Source: Lachnospiraceae bacterium (lineage in GTDB: Bacteria; Bacillota; Clostridia; Lachnospirales; Lachnospiraceae). From it: 41,268 nucleotides of DNA. The notes beneath the pieces are model-generated. The model searched no databases and had not been told where the DNA came from. It saw only the letters and a list, made by a program, of their open reading frames with translations. The translations under genes and the position numbers were made by a program. Location of the stretch: NCBI GenBank assembly GCA_009774625.1, contig VSOB01000027.1, positions 1 to 41,268 on the forward strand. The letters are read 5' to 3'. Shown here piece by piece: positions 17,715 to 25,176 of the stretch. Position 1 is the stretch's first letter; every line of letters begins with the position of its first letter.

Positions 17715-18693
17715 AAGAAAAAGGAGCATATCTGCAGCGGCTCTGCTGATGCTGATATGTCTTTTGACAGGATGTGGAACAAAAGAATATGCGTTTACAT
17801 ACGATCCCAACAGTACAGTCAGCAGCTTTCAGATGACGGAAGGCATCATGACGGAACAGGCAGATCTGTTTGCGGAGGATTTGTGTGTAACGGCTTCCGA
17901 TGTGACGGAGGGTGTGTCTGTTTCGTTGGAAGAGGAGGGCTGCGGAGGGCTTTTTGACCTGAGTCAGCACAGGGTGATCTATGCCAAGGGCATCCATGAA
18001 AAACTGTATCCGGCCAGTCTGACCAAGGTTTTGACGGCGCTTGTGGCATTAAAGCGCGGCAATCCTGAGGATATTATTACCGTCAGTGCTGTCAGTGCAG
18101 GTATTACCGAGAGTGGTGCACAGCTCTGTGGCCTGAAAGCGGGGGATTGTCTGACACTGGAACAGGCATTGCATGCGCTTTTGATTTATTCGGCCAATGA
18201 TGCGGGACTTGCCATTGCGGAGCACATCGGCGGCAGTGAAGAAGGCTTTGCGGAAATGATGAATCAGGAAGCCCAGGCATTGGGGGCAACCGGGAGCCAT
18301 TTTGTCAATCCGCATGGATTGCAGGATGAAAACCATTATGTGACGGCCTATGATATGTATTTGATTTTTAATGAAGCCATGAAGTATGAGTTGTTTACAG
18401 AAATCATCAGTAAGGATTCTTATACGACCACTTATATGGACAGAAACGGAGAGACAAAGACTTTTGATTTTAAAACCACCAATCAATATTTGCAGGGAGC
18501 ATATGAGGCGCCTGAGAATATTACAGTAATCGGCGGCAAGACAGGAACCACCAGCGCTGCGAAGAGCTGTCTGATCCTGCTGGCAAAGGATGCTTCCGGC
18601 AATCCTTATATTTCCGTGATCCTTCATGCCAGTGAACGGTCGGTATTATATGAGGAAATGACAGGATTGCTGTCAGAAATCAATGCGCATTAA
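17698..18693 (+). CDS. Lipoprotein D-alanyl-D-alanine carboxypeptidase (peptidase S11)
   Basis: Low-molecular-weight PBP that trims the terminal D-Ala of stem peptides. 331 residues from GTG 17698, which lies inside mgsA; GGGG at 17682-17685 is a distant ribosome binding site, so reinitiation is likely. Seen: lipoprotein signal with LLTGC near residues 22-26, catalytic SLTK with Ser107 and Lys110, SAN in YSANDAG, and KTG in GGKTGTT. Unlike DacA/DacF it lacks the C-terminal amphipathic anchor domain; the lipid anchor presumably replaces it. Distal position in the elongation cluster fits cell-wall remodelling. Confidence 0.88.
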   Translation: MICTNKRKRSISAAALLMLICLLTGCGTKEYAFTYDPNSTVSSFQMTEGIMTEQADLFAEDLCVTASDVTEGVSVSLEEEGCGGLFDLSQHRVIYAKGIHEKLYPASLTKVLTALVALKRGNPEDIITVSAVSAGITESGAQLCGLKAGDCLTLEQALHALLIYSANDAGLAIAEHIGGSEEGFAEMMNQEAQALGATGSHFVNPHGLQDENHYVTAYDMYLIFNEAMKYELFTEIISKDSYTTTYMDRNGETKTFDFKTTNQYLQGAYEAPENITVIGGKTGTTSAAKSCLILLAKDASGNPYISVILHASERSVLYEEMTGLLSEINAH

Positions 18694-18696
18694 GGG

Positions 18697-18725
18697 TTGT
18701 TTTTTATTTCTTAATAATTTATAAT
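18697..18725 (+). promoter_or_regulatory. Sigma-A type promoter for the P-loop protein gene
   Basis: TTGTTT at 18697-18702 and a perfect TATAAT at 18720-18725 with 17 bp between. It lies right after the carboxypeptidase stop, and the next start codon is 33 bp further on with AGGAGG before it. Confidence 0.65.
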
Positions 18726-18758
18726 GGGTATAACAAGTTTACTTTAGGAGGGATTGCG

Positions 18759-19178
18759 ATGGTTCAATTAATCGTTGGCAAAAAAGGGAAAGGCAAGACA
18801 AAACATTTATTAGATAAAGTGAATAGCGCAGTGAAAACTGCATCCGGAAATATTGTATATCTGGATAAGAACTCCAAAAATATGTATGAGCTGAATAACA
18901 AAATCCGTCTGATCAATGTTTCGGACTATCTGATCAATGATTGTGATGAATTTATCGGATTTATCTGCGGTATTATTTCTCAGGATCACGATCTGGAGCA
19001 GATGTATCTGGACAGCTTCCTTGTCAATGCGCATCTGGAAGGGCAGGACATTGAACCGGCAATTCAAAAGCTGGAAAAGATCAGCGGTTTGTTCCATGTG
19101 GATTTTGTTATCAATATATCCCTGGATGAGCCGGAGCTTCCTGAAAGTCTGAAGGATAAGGTTATCGTATCTCTTTAA
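18759..19178 (+). CDS. Small P-loop nucleotide-binding protein, function unknown
   Basis: 139 residues. Seen: a Walker A motif GKKGKGKT at residues 7-14 right at the N-terminus, a beta-strand GNIVYLD, then LINVSDYLI and FIGFICGIISQDHDLE, and a C-terminal VDFVINISLDEPELPE that could supply an acidic metal-binding or Walker B-like strand. No other domain, no signal peptide and no membrane helix. Similar proteins have, I believe, been labelled twitching-motility or ATP-binding proteins, but nothing here supports a pilus role. It is monocistronic: its own promoter (18697-18725) and a strong terminator (19189-19219). It sits between the wall-synthesis cluster and the YggS-sepF genes. Function not assigned. 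Confidence 0.8.
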   Translation: MVQLIVGKKGKGKTKHLLDKVNSAVKTASGNIVYLDKNSKNMYELNNKIRLINVSDYLINDCDEFIGFICGIISQDHDLEQMYLDSFLVNAHLEGQDIEPAIQKLEKISGLFHVDFVINISLDEPELPESLKDKVIVSL

Positions 19179-19188
19179 ATAGATAAAC

Positions 19189-19219
19189 AAAAAGCCTCTG
19201 CCATAAGGCAGGGGCTTTT
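19189..19219 (+). terminator. Rho-independent terminator
   Basis: AAAAGCCTCTGCC, loop ATAA, GGCAGGGGCTTTT: a 13-bp stem with one mismatch and a T-tract formed by the stem end. It ends the P-loop gene, only 18 bp before the next start codon. Confidence 0.9.
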
Positions 19220-19237
19220 CCGTAGTAAGGGTGTGGC

Positions 19238-20632
19238 ATGGCAAATAATCGTTCAGGGAAAATCAGACAATATCGGAAACCGCTGAATATCAATCTGGGC
19301 ATGATTATTTTCGGATGTATATCTGTCTATATTGTTATTTGTGTGGTAATGTACTTTACTTCCAGCCATATCATTGGTTATGAGGTGAAAACGGGTTCTC
19401 TTTCCGTTAACAATGTATACAAAGGAATCGCCATCCGGCAGGAAGAGATTGTCAGCAGTACCGGCAGCGGTTACATCAATTATTATGCCAGAGAAGGCGG
19501 CAGAGTGGCCGTGGGGGATCTGGTCTATACGGTGGATGAAACAGGGAAGATTTCCGAGATGGTGGGTACCGGTGATCCGGATGAAAATTCCCTTTCCAAT
19601 GAGGACTTAAATGAACTGAAGTCGGAAATTCTCGGTTTTACCAGTACATTTTCCACTGACCGTTTCAGTGAAGTATATGATTTTAAGTATGATGTACAGG
19701 GAACGGTAATGAAGCTGGCCAATTACAGGATCCTGGAAAATATTGATGCACTCAATGCTTCCACAGATGCAGGTCTGGTGGATTTTTGCCGGGCGGCAAA
19801 GACGGGAATTGTCATTTATTCTACAGACGGATACGAAGAGCTGACAGCGGATCAGGTGAAAGAATCGGATTTTGATACGACTACCTATGAAAAAATACCG
19901 CTGATCAGCAATGAACTGGTCAATCGGGGAGACCCGGCCTATAAGGTTTCTCTGAGCGAAAACTGGTCGATTGTGATTCCCGTTACCCCGGAGCGGGCTG
20001 CGGAACTGCTGGAAGAAGAATATGTAAAGGTAAAATTTTTGAAAAATCAGGACAGTTCCTGGGGGGAAGTAGCCATTCATGAAAATGAGGACGGTACTTA
20101 TGCGGAGCTGAAGTTCAACAATTCCATGATTACATTTTGTACAGACCGGTATATTGACATCGAGCTGATGGCAGAGGATGAAACCGGCCTGAAGATTCCC
20201 AATTCCGCCATTGTGGAAAAGGAATTTTTCCTGGTCCCTGTGGAGTATGTAACCAAGGGAGGCAACAGCGGAGCGGATGGTGTTCTGCGTGAAATTTATA
20301 CAGAGGACGGAGAAGCCAGCACAGAGTTTATCGAAACGACGATCTACGATGAGGAAGAGGGAGAATATTATCTGGATGACTCCGTACTGCGGATAGGTGA
20401 GTATATTATTAAGCCGGATTCTATGGAAAAATATCCCATCAGCAAACGGGGGAAGCTGACCGGCGTATATAATATCAACAAAGGGTACGCCGATTTCAAA
20501 AAGATTCAGGTCCTTGATGATAATGAGGAATATTCGATTGTAAAATCAGGTACTACCTATGGTCTCAGTGTATATGATTATATCGCTCTGGATGCATCCA
20601 GTGTGGAGGAACATGACCTTATCAACGAATAA
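19238..20632 (+). CDS. HlyD-like single-pass membrane protein (adaptor-type), role unknown
   Basis: 464 residues. Seen: basic cytoplasmic N-terminus, one transmembrane helix at about 20-41, then VKTGSLSVNNVYKGIAIRQEEIV and GYINYYAREGGRVAVGDLVYTVD (about 50-105), which resembles the split biotinyl/lipoyl hairpin of HlyD/RND membrane-fusion proteins, and a long beta-rich extracytoplasmic part. No ABC or RND transporter gene is nearby, and the downstream genes are YggS and sepF. I infer an envelope protein tied to division or wall assembly rather than export, without proof. Start ATG 19238 has AAGGGTG just upstream; a terminator precedes it, so its promoter is unclear. Confidence 0.78.
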   Translation: MANNRSGKIRQYRKPLNINLGMIIFGCISVYIVICVVMYFTSSHIIGYEVKTGSLSVNNVYKGIAIRQEEIVSSTGSGYINYYAREGGRVAVGDLVYTVDETGKISEMVGTGDPDENSLSNEDLNELKSEILGFTSTFSTDRFSEVYDFKYDVQGTVMKLANYRILENIDALNASTDAGLVDFCRAAKTGIVIYSTDGYEELTADQVKESDFDTTTYEKIPLISNELVNRGDPAYKVSLSENWSIVIPVTPERAAELLEEEYVKVKFLKNQDSSWGEVAIHENEDGTYAELKFNNSMITFCTDRYIDIELMAEDETGLKIPNSAIVEKEFFLVPVEYVTKGGNSGADGVLREIYTEDGEASTEFIETTIYDEEEGEYYLDDSVLRIGEYIIKPDSMEKYPISKRGKLTGVYNINKGYADFKKIQVLDDNEEYSIVKSGTTYGLSVYDYIALDASSVEEHDLINE

Positions 20633-20651
20633 CAGACAGGAGCAGAAGTTG

Positions 20652-21362
20652 ATGATCAGAGAGAATATAGAAAAAGTGGAAAAGAGAATCAGTCAGGCTT
20701 GCCGGGAAGCGGGCCGCAGCAGAGAGGAAGTTACTCTGATCGCTGTCAGTAAGACAAAGCCTGTGAGTATGCTGAAGGAAGCCTATGACTGGGGCTGCAG
20801 AGATTTCGGAGAAAATAAGGTACAGGAGCTGACAGAAAAATATGAAGTGCTGCCAAAGGACATCCGCTGGCATATGATTGGACATTTACAGCGAAACAAG
20901 GTAAAATATATTGTCGGCAAGGTATTTCTGATCCACAGTGTGGATTCTCTGCGTCTTGCAGAAGAGATCAGCAAAGAATCTGTGAAAAAAAAGGTGACCA
21001 CACAGATTTTAATTGAAGTCAATGCTGCAGGTGAACAGTCCAAGTTCGGTATCAGGGATACAGAAGAGGTCATCCGTTTGGTGGAACAGGCAGGTTCACT
21101 TCCGGGAATTGCGGTAAGGGGGCTGATGACAGTGGCTCCTTATGTGGAAAGCGGAGAGGAGAACCGGCAATATTTTCAGGCGCTGAAACAATTATCTGTT
21201 GACATAATGCGGAAAAACATTGATAATGTGAATATGGATGTCCTGTCTATGGGCATGACCGGTGATTATGAAGTGGCTGTCAGTGAGGGGGCCGGTTATG
21301 TGCGGGTAGGAACCGGAATATTCGGTGAACGGGATTATGGAAGTCCTGCCGGGGAAAAGTAA
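20652..21362 (+). CDS. YggS/PROSC family PLP homeostasis protein
   Basis: PLP-binding protein that buffers cellular pyridoxal phosphate. 236 residues. Start ATG 20652, preceded by AGGAGC; longer in-frame starts fall inside the upstream gene. Seen: AVSKTKP with the PLP lysine at residue 34, FGENKVQEL, WHMIGHLQRNKVKY, VNAAGEQSKFG, GLMTVAPY, LSMGMTGDYEVAVSEGAGYVRVGTGIFG, all typical. The stop codon is fused to the sepF ribosome binding site (TAAGGAG), giving the YggS-sepF pair seen across Gram-positives. Confidence 0.95.
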   Translation: MIRENIEKVEKRISQACREAGRSREEVTLIAVSKTKPVSMLKEAYDWGCRDFGENKVQELTEKYEVLPKDIRWHMIGHLQRNKVKYIVGKVFLIHSVDSLRLAEEISKESVKKKVTTQILIEVNAAGEQSKFGIRDTEEVIRLVEQAGSLPGIAVRGLMTVAPYVESGEENRQYFQALKQLSVDIMRKNIDNVNMDVLSMGMTGDYEVAVSEGAGYVRVGTGIFGERDYGSPAGEK

Positions 21363-21375
21363 GGAGATCATTGCA

Positions 21376-21870
21376 ATGGGAGTTATGGACAAGTTTTTAA
21401 ATTACATGAAGCTGACAGAAGATGACGACGATTACTATGATGATGACTATTATGATGAAGAACCGGAAGAGAAACCGAAAAAGATGATGACCGTAAAGGA
21501 GCCTGTCAGGGAAGAGCCGGAGGAAAAACCAAGAAAATCTTCCTCGAAGGTGACACCGATGCGCCAGAGTCCGAGAAAGGTAATGGGTAACGGTATGGAG
21601 GTCTGTGTGATCAAGCCGACTACTGTGGAGGATGCCAGGGAAATCACGGAAACACTGCTGGCAAATCGAACCGTGGTTCTGAATCTGGAAGGGCTGGATG
21701 TGGAAATTGCACAGCGTATCATAGATTTTACATCAGGCTCTACCTTTGCAATCAGCGGAAATCTTCAGAAAATTTCTCACTATATTTTTATTGTGACACC
21801 TGCCAGTGTGGATATTTCCGGTGATTTTCAGGAGATTATCAACAGCGGTTTTGATGTGCCTGCTTTTTAA
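21376..21870 (+). CDS. sepF: Cell division protein SepF
   Basis: Membrane-tethered FtsZ anchor that aids septum formation. 164 residues from ATG 21376 (AAGGAG at 21361-21366). Seen: N-terminal amphipathic membrane-binding helix MGVMDKFLNYMKL, an acidic Asp/Tyr-rich linker (about 15-35) followed by a basic Pro/Lys linker, and the C-terminal SepF core from about residue 75 with VCVIKPTTVEDAREI, VVLNLEGLDVEIAQRIIDF and a glycine in TSGSTFAISGN. The linker is more acidic than in Bacillus. Confidence 0.95.
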   Translation: MGVMDKFLNYMKLTEDDDDYYDDDYYDEEPEEKPKKMMTVKEPVREEPEEKPRKSSSKVTPMRQSPRKVMGNGMEVCVIKPTTVEDAREITETLLANRTVVLNLEGLDVEIAQRIIDFTSGSTFAISGNLQKISHYIFIVTPASVDISGDFQEIINSGFDVPAF

Positions 21871-21885
21871 ATACATAGAGATGAC

Positions 21886-21917
21886 AGAGCTTCCTGTGGG
21901 ATATGGGAAGTTCTTTT
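21886..21917 (+). terminator. Probable intrinsic terminator after sepF
   Basis: AGAGCTTCC pairs with GGAAGTTCT (one G-T pair), loop of about 11 bases, then TTTT. Moderate strength. Confidence 0.55.
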
Positions 21918-21941
21918 CATGCATAGGAAAGGAGAATACAA

Positions 21942-23042
21942 ATGGCAAAAAGAATGACCGTAACGGCGCCGAAGGATTATGAGATTGTCATTACAAACGA
22001 TTTTCAGGGACTTGTGGAAGAGCTGGAGGCGCTTTCTGTAAAATCACGCAGACTTTGTATTATGACGGATTCCCAGGTGGGTAAGCTGTATGCGGACAGC
22101 CTTGCAGAAAAGCTGAAACCACACTGCCGGGAGGTTCTGATCTTTACCTTTCCTGCCGGAGAGTCCTCCAAACATCTGGGAACGGTTCAGGATGCGTATC
22201 GTTTTCTGATTGGCCATAAACTGGACCGAAAGGATATGCTGATTGCGCTGGGGGGTGGTGTAACGGGAGACTTAACCGGCTATACCGCCGCCACGTATCT
22301 GCGGGGCATTGATTTTGTACAGATTCCCACAACACTTCTGGCACAGGTGGACAGCAGCATCGGCGGTAAAACGGGTGTGGATTTTGACCAATATAAAAAT
22401 ATGGTAGGGGCATTTTATATGCCGCGGCTGGTTTATATCAACCTGTCCGTGCTGAAAACGCTGGATGAGAGGCAGTATGCCTGTGGAATGGCGGAAATTC
22501 TGAAGCATGGACTGATTCGCAATGCCTCTTATTATGAATGGCTGATCGGTCATTTTGCAGAGATCAATGAACGGGATGAAGAAATTCTGGAAGAGATGAT
22601 TTATGAAAGCTGTCTGATTAAGAAAAAAGTAGTGGAAAAAGACCCTACGGAACAGGGAGAGCGGGCGCTTTTGAACTTCGGACATACCATCGGGCATGCA
22701 CTGGAAAATTACAAAAATTTTACGATGCTGCATGGAGAATGTGTGGCGCTTGGCTGTGTGGCCGCTGCCTATATCTCCTGGAAGCGGGAACTGTTGTCTA
22801 TGGAGGAGTATTATGAAATCAGGGATATGTTTGTCCCCTTTTCTCTTCCGATTACGGCAGATCAGGTGGATATTGAGGAAGTTTTGCGGCTTTCCCGGTC
22901 CGATAAAAAGATGGAGCATGGAAAGATCAAATTTATATTGCTGAAAAAAATCGGCAGAGCAGTCATAGACAATACCGTAACGGAGGAAGAAATGCGGGCG
23001 GCATTACAGGAGATCGTATTTGACGGAAAGGAACGGGAATGA
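21942..23042 (+). CDS. aroB: 3-dehydroquinate synthase
   Basis: Second step of the shikimate pathway: converts DAHP to 3-dehydroquinate with NAD and a divalent metal. 366 residues. Seen: FPAGESSKHL, ALGGGVTGDLTGYTAATYLRG (NAD-binding), QIPTTLLAQVDSSIGGKTGVD, KHGLIRN, and metal ligands in LNFGHTIGHALE and LHGECVALG. GGAAAGGAG precedes ATG. No other aro gene is next to it. Its last codon overlaps the lspA start (ATGA). Confidence 0.96.
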   Translation: MAKRMTVTAPKDYEIVITNDFQGLVEELEALSVKSRRLCIMTDSQVGKLYADSLAEKLKPHCREVLIFTFPAGESSKHLGTVQDAYRFLIGHKLDRKDMLIALGGGVTGDLTGYTAATYLRGIDFVQIPTTLLAQVDSSIGGKTGVDFDQYKNMVGAFYMPRLVYINLSVLKTLDERQYACGMAEILKHGLIRNASYYEWLIGHFAEINERDEEILEEMIYESCLIKKKVVEKDPTEQGERALLNFGHTIGHALENYKNFTMLHGECVALGCVAAAYISWKRELLSMEEYYEIRDMFVPFSLPITADQVDIEEVLRLSRSDKKMEHGKIKFILLKKIGRAVIDNTVTEEEMRAALQEIVFDGKERE

Positions 23043-23557
23043 AAAAAGGAAAAATAAGGCTGCTTGTTTTGGACCTGTTGTTTCTGCTTCTGTTGATTGC
23101 AGGGGATCAGTTTACAAAACATCTGGCAGTGCGTTATTTAAAAGATCAGCCGGCAATTCCTATTCTGCCGGAGATTCTGGAGCTGAAATATCTGGAAAAC
23201 AGGGGAGCTGCTTTTGGTATGTTGCAAAATCAGAAACTCTTTTTCGTATTTGTGGCGGCGCTTATCGTGGCAGTGATCGTCTGTGTTCTGTTTCTTATGC
23301 CAGACCAGAAGAAATACAGAGTTCTGCACTGTTTATTGGTGATGATCGCCTCCGGTGCTGCAGGCAATATGATCGACCGGCTGCGGCTGGATTATGTGGT
23401 GGATTTCATTTCTTTTGTATTGATTCATTTTCCTATTTTTAACGTGGCGGATATTTATGTGACAGTGGCCACCTTTCTTCTGGCTGTTTTGCTGCTGTTC
23501 TATTATAAGGAAGAGGATCTGAGTTTCTTAAGTCTGCGTTATGGACATAAAGAGTGA
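23039..23557 (+). CDS. lspA: Lipoprotein signal peptidase (signal peptidase II)
   Basis: Membrane aspartyl protease cleaving prolipoproteins before the lipidated Cys. 172 residues, four transmembrane helices. Seen: DQFTKHLAVRYL, LENRGAAFGML, GAAGNMIDR with catalytic Asp113, and FNVADIYVT with catalytic Asp138. Translationally coupled to aroB through ATGA. A likely client in this window is the lipoprotein carboxypeptidase at 17698. Confidence 0.96.
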   Translation: MKKGKIRLLVLDLLFLLLLIAGDQFTKHLAVRYLKDQPAIPILPEILELKYLENRGAAFGMLQNQKLFFVFVAALIVAVIVCVLFLMPDQKKYRVLHCLLVMIASGAAGNMIDRLRLDYVVDFISFVLIHFPIFNVADIYVTVATFLLAVLLLFYYKEEDLSFLSLRYGHKE

Positions 23558-23593
23558 TAACATACAATAAAATGGAGCGAATGGTATATAATC

Positions 23594-24511
23594 ATGGATG
23601 TGATGACTTTTTGCGTGGGTGAGGAGATGAAAGATATCCGCATCGACAAATATCTGATACAGAAACTTCCGTCTCTGTCCCGCAGTTATCTGCAGAGACT
23701 GATTCAGGGCGGACAGGTGCATGTGGGAGAAATGTGCGTAAAGGCCAATTACAAAGTAAAGGCAGGGGATGTTCTGCAGGTCTGTGTGCCGCCGCCGGTG
23801 CAGACGGATATTCTGCCGGAACCGATTCCGCTGGATATCCTGTACGAAGATGAGGATGTGCTGGTGGTGAATAAACCGAAAGGAATGGTGGTACATCCTG
23901 CGGCAGGGCATTACAGCGGAACGCTGGTCAATGCCCTGCTGTATTATTGCGGAAACAGTCTGTCCGGCATTGGAGGTGTGCTGCGTCCAGGTATCGTACA
24001 TCGGATTGACCGGGACACCACAGGCTCTCTGCTGGTGTGTAAAAATGATTTTGCCCACGTCGGTATTGCCAGGCAGTTGAAAGAACATACCATAACCAGG
24101 CGTTATGCAGCCATTGTGCACGGTGTGATAAAGGAAGATACCGGAACGGTAGATGCGCCTATCGGCAGGCATCCCAATGACCGAAAGAAGATGGCAGTCA
24201 ACTATCGGGACGGACGGGATGCAGTGACCCATTTCCAGGTGCTGACCCGTTTCCGGGATTATACGTATCTCGCATGCAGGCTGGAAAGCGGCCGTACCCA
24301 TCAGATTCGGGTACATATGGCCTCTCAGGGCCATCCCCTTCTGGGAGATATGGTTTATGGGCCGGGCAGAAAGAGCGGCTTTGCATTGGAGGGCCAGACA
24401 TTGCATGCCCATGTTCTGGGATTTGTGCATCCCAGAACCGGTGTTTATATCGAAACAAAAGCGCCTTTACCGGAGTATTTCCTGCATTTGCTGGAGATTT
24501 TACCATACTGA
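23594..24511 (+). CDS. RluA/RluD-family 23S rRNA pseudouridine synthase
   Basis: Isomerises uridine to pseudouridine in RNA. 305 residues. Seen: N-terminal S4-like RNA-binding domain (about 15-65; SRSYLQRLIQGGQVHV), then the catalytic domain with VVNKPKGMVVHPAAGH, HRIDRDTTGSLL containing catalytic Asp139, RRYAAIVHG, and ESGRTHQIRVHMA. RluD-like length; the gene usually follows lspA. The only upstream GGAG is 16 bases from ATG 23594, so the start could be slightly different (an ATG follows at residue 4). A short inverted repeat overlaps the stop (24506-24540). Confidence 0.92.
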   Translation: MDVMTFCVGEEMKDIRIDKYLIQKLPSLSRSYLQRLIQGGQVHVGEMCVKANYKVKAGDVLQVCVPPPVQTDILPEPIPLDILYEDEDVLVVNKPKGMVVHPAAGHYSGTLVNALLYYCGNSLSGIGGVLRPGIVHRIDRDTTGSLLVCKNDFAHVGIARQLKEHTITRRYAAIVHGVIKEDTGTVDAPIGRHPNDRKKMAVNYRDGRDAVTHFQVLTRFRDYTYLACRLESGRTHQIRVHMASQGHPLLGDMVYGPGRKSGFALEGQTLHAHVLGFVHPRTGVYIETKAPLPEYFLHLLEILPY

Positions 24512-24576
24512 TTTCTGCCCATGCTTTGTCTGAATCAGTAAAACAGAAACAATTATTAAATATTTATAAAAAAAGA

Positions 24577-24606
24577 TTGAATAATTTATAATATCAGTGC
24601 TATAAT
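24577..24606 (+). promoter_or_regulatory. Sigma-A type promoter for the unknown gene and cstA
   Basis: TTGAAT at 24577-24582, 18 bp, TATAAT at 24601-24606, in an AT-rich gap; the next start codon is at 24643. Confidence 0.65.
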
Positions 24607-24642
24607 GAGTACATTGTTTTGAAAGGGACGTAGTTTACATTG

Positions 24643-25176
24643 ATGCAGTACACAAGAGAAACTGCAATAGGCCGGCTGCTGGAAAGCTATCGGGCCTATT
24701 ATAATATTATCATGTTCGAAGAGGAACAGAAGCCGCTCACAGCTGTCTGTGAGTTTTTTGAATGTTCGGAGCGGTATGTGCTGACGCGGAAAGCAAATTT
24801 ATGGTCTGCCAACTGTGAAGAATTCATATATTTATTTGATATAGAGCATCTTACCAAGGCAGAGTTTGAAACATGCAGGGATTTTGCTTTTGAGGATGGG
24901 ATGAAGCGGGCACACATCGGGCCAGGACATATGTATACTTATATTACGCCTGTTTTTGTCTGTGATACCTGCGGGGAAGATGCCCGCACGGCTTTGAAGA
25001 AATGCCGTATTTACAAAAGTTTTCATTTTTCTCTGCACGGGTGGATGGATTTTCATGCGGCTGTTCTGGAGGTGGTAGATAACCGGATCAGTACAAACAG
25101 AAGCGGAAAGTGTGTGGAGAAAGTTATGAAAAATGTATTATTCCAAAAGAAAAAGAAAGGGAGAGGATTTTTATGA
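24643..25176 (+). CDS. Unknown protein coupled to the CstA-family transporter
   Basis: 177 residues from ATG 24643 (TTG 24640 is one codon earlier; GAAAGGG is rather far upstream). No signal peptide or membrane helix. Seen: helical N-terminal part with YRAYYNIIMFEEEQ, a segment CEFFECSERYVLT, acidic middle, a CDTCGED pair of cysteines, CRIYKSFHFSLHGWMDF, and a strongly basic tail (KKKKKGRG). Not recognised. The stop overlaps the cstA start (ATGA) and both genes share one promoter, so I infer a partner or regulator of the transporter; this is untested. Confidence 0.75.
   Translation: MQYTRETAIGRLLESYRAYYNIIMFEEEQKPLTAVCEFFECSERYVLTRKANLWSANCEEFIYLFDIEHLTKAEFETCRDFAFEDGMKRAHIGPGHMYTYITPVFVCDTCGEDARTALKKCRIYKSFHFSLHGWMDFHAAVLEVVDNRISTNRSGKCVEKVMKNVLFQKKKKGRGFL

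Noticed and set aside
24506..24540. Terminator at the end of rluD
   Set aside because: TACTGATT/AATCAGTA is a perfect 8-bp inverted repeat but has a 19-base loop, low GC and no T-tract; too weak to call.
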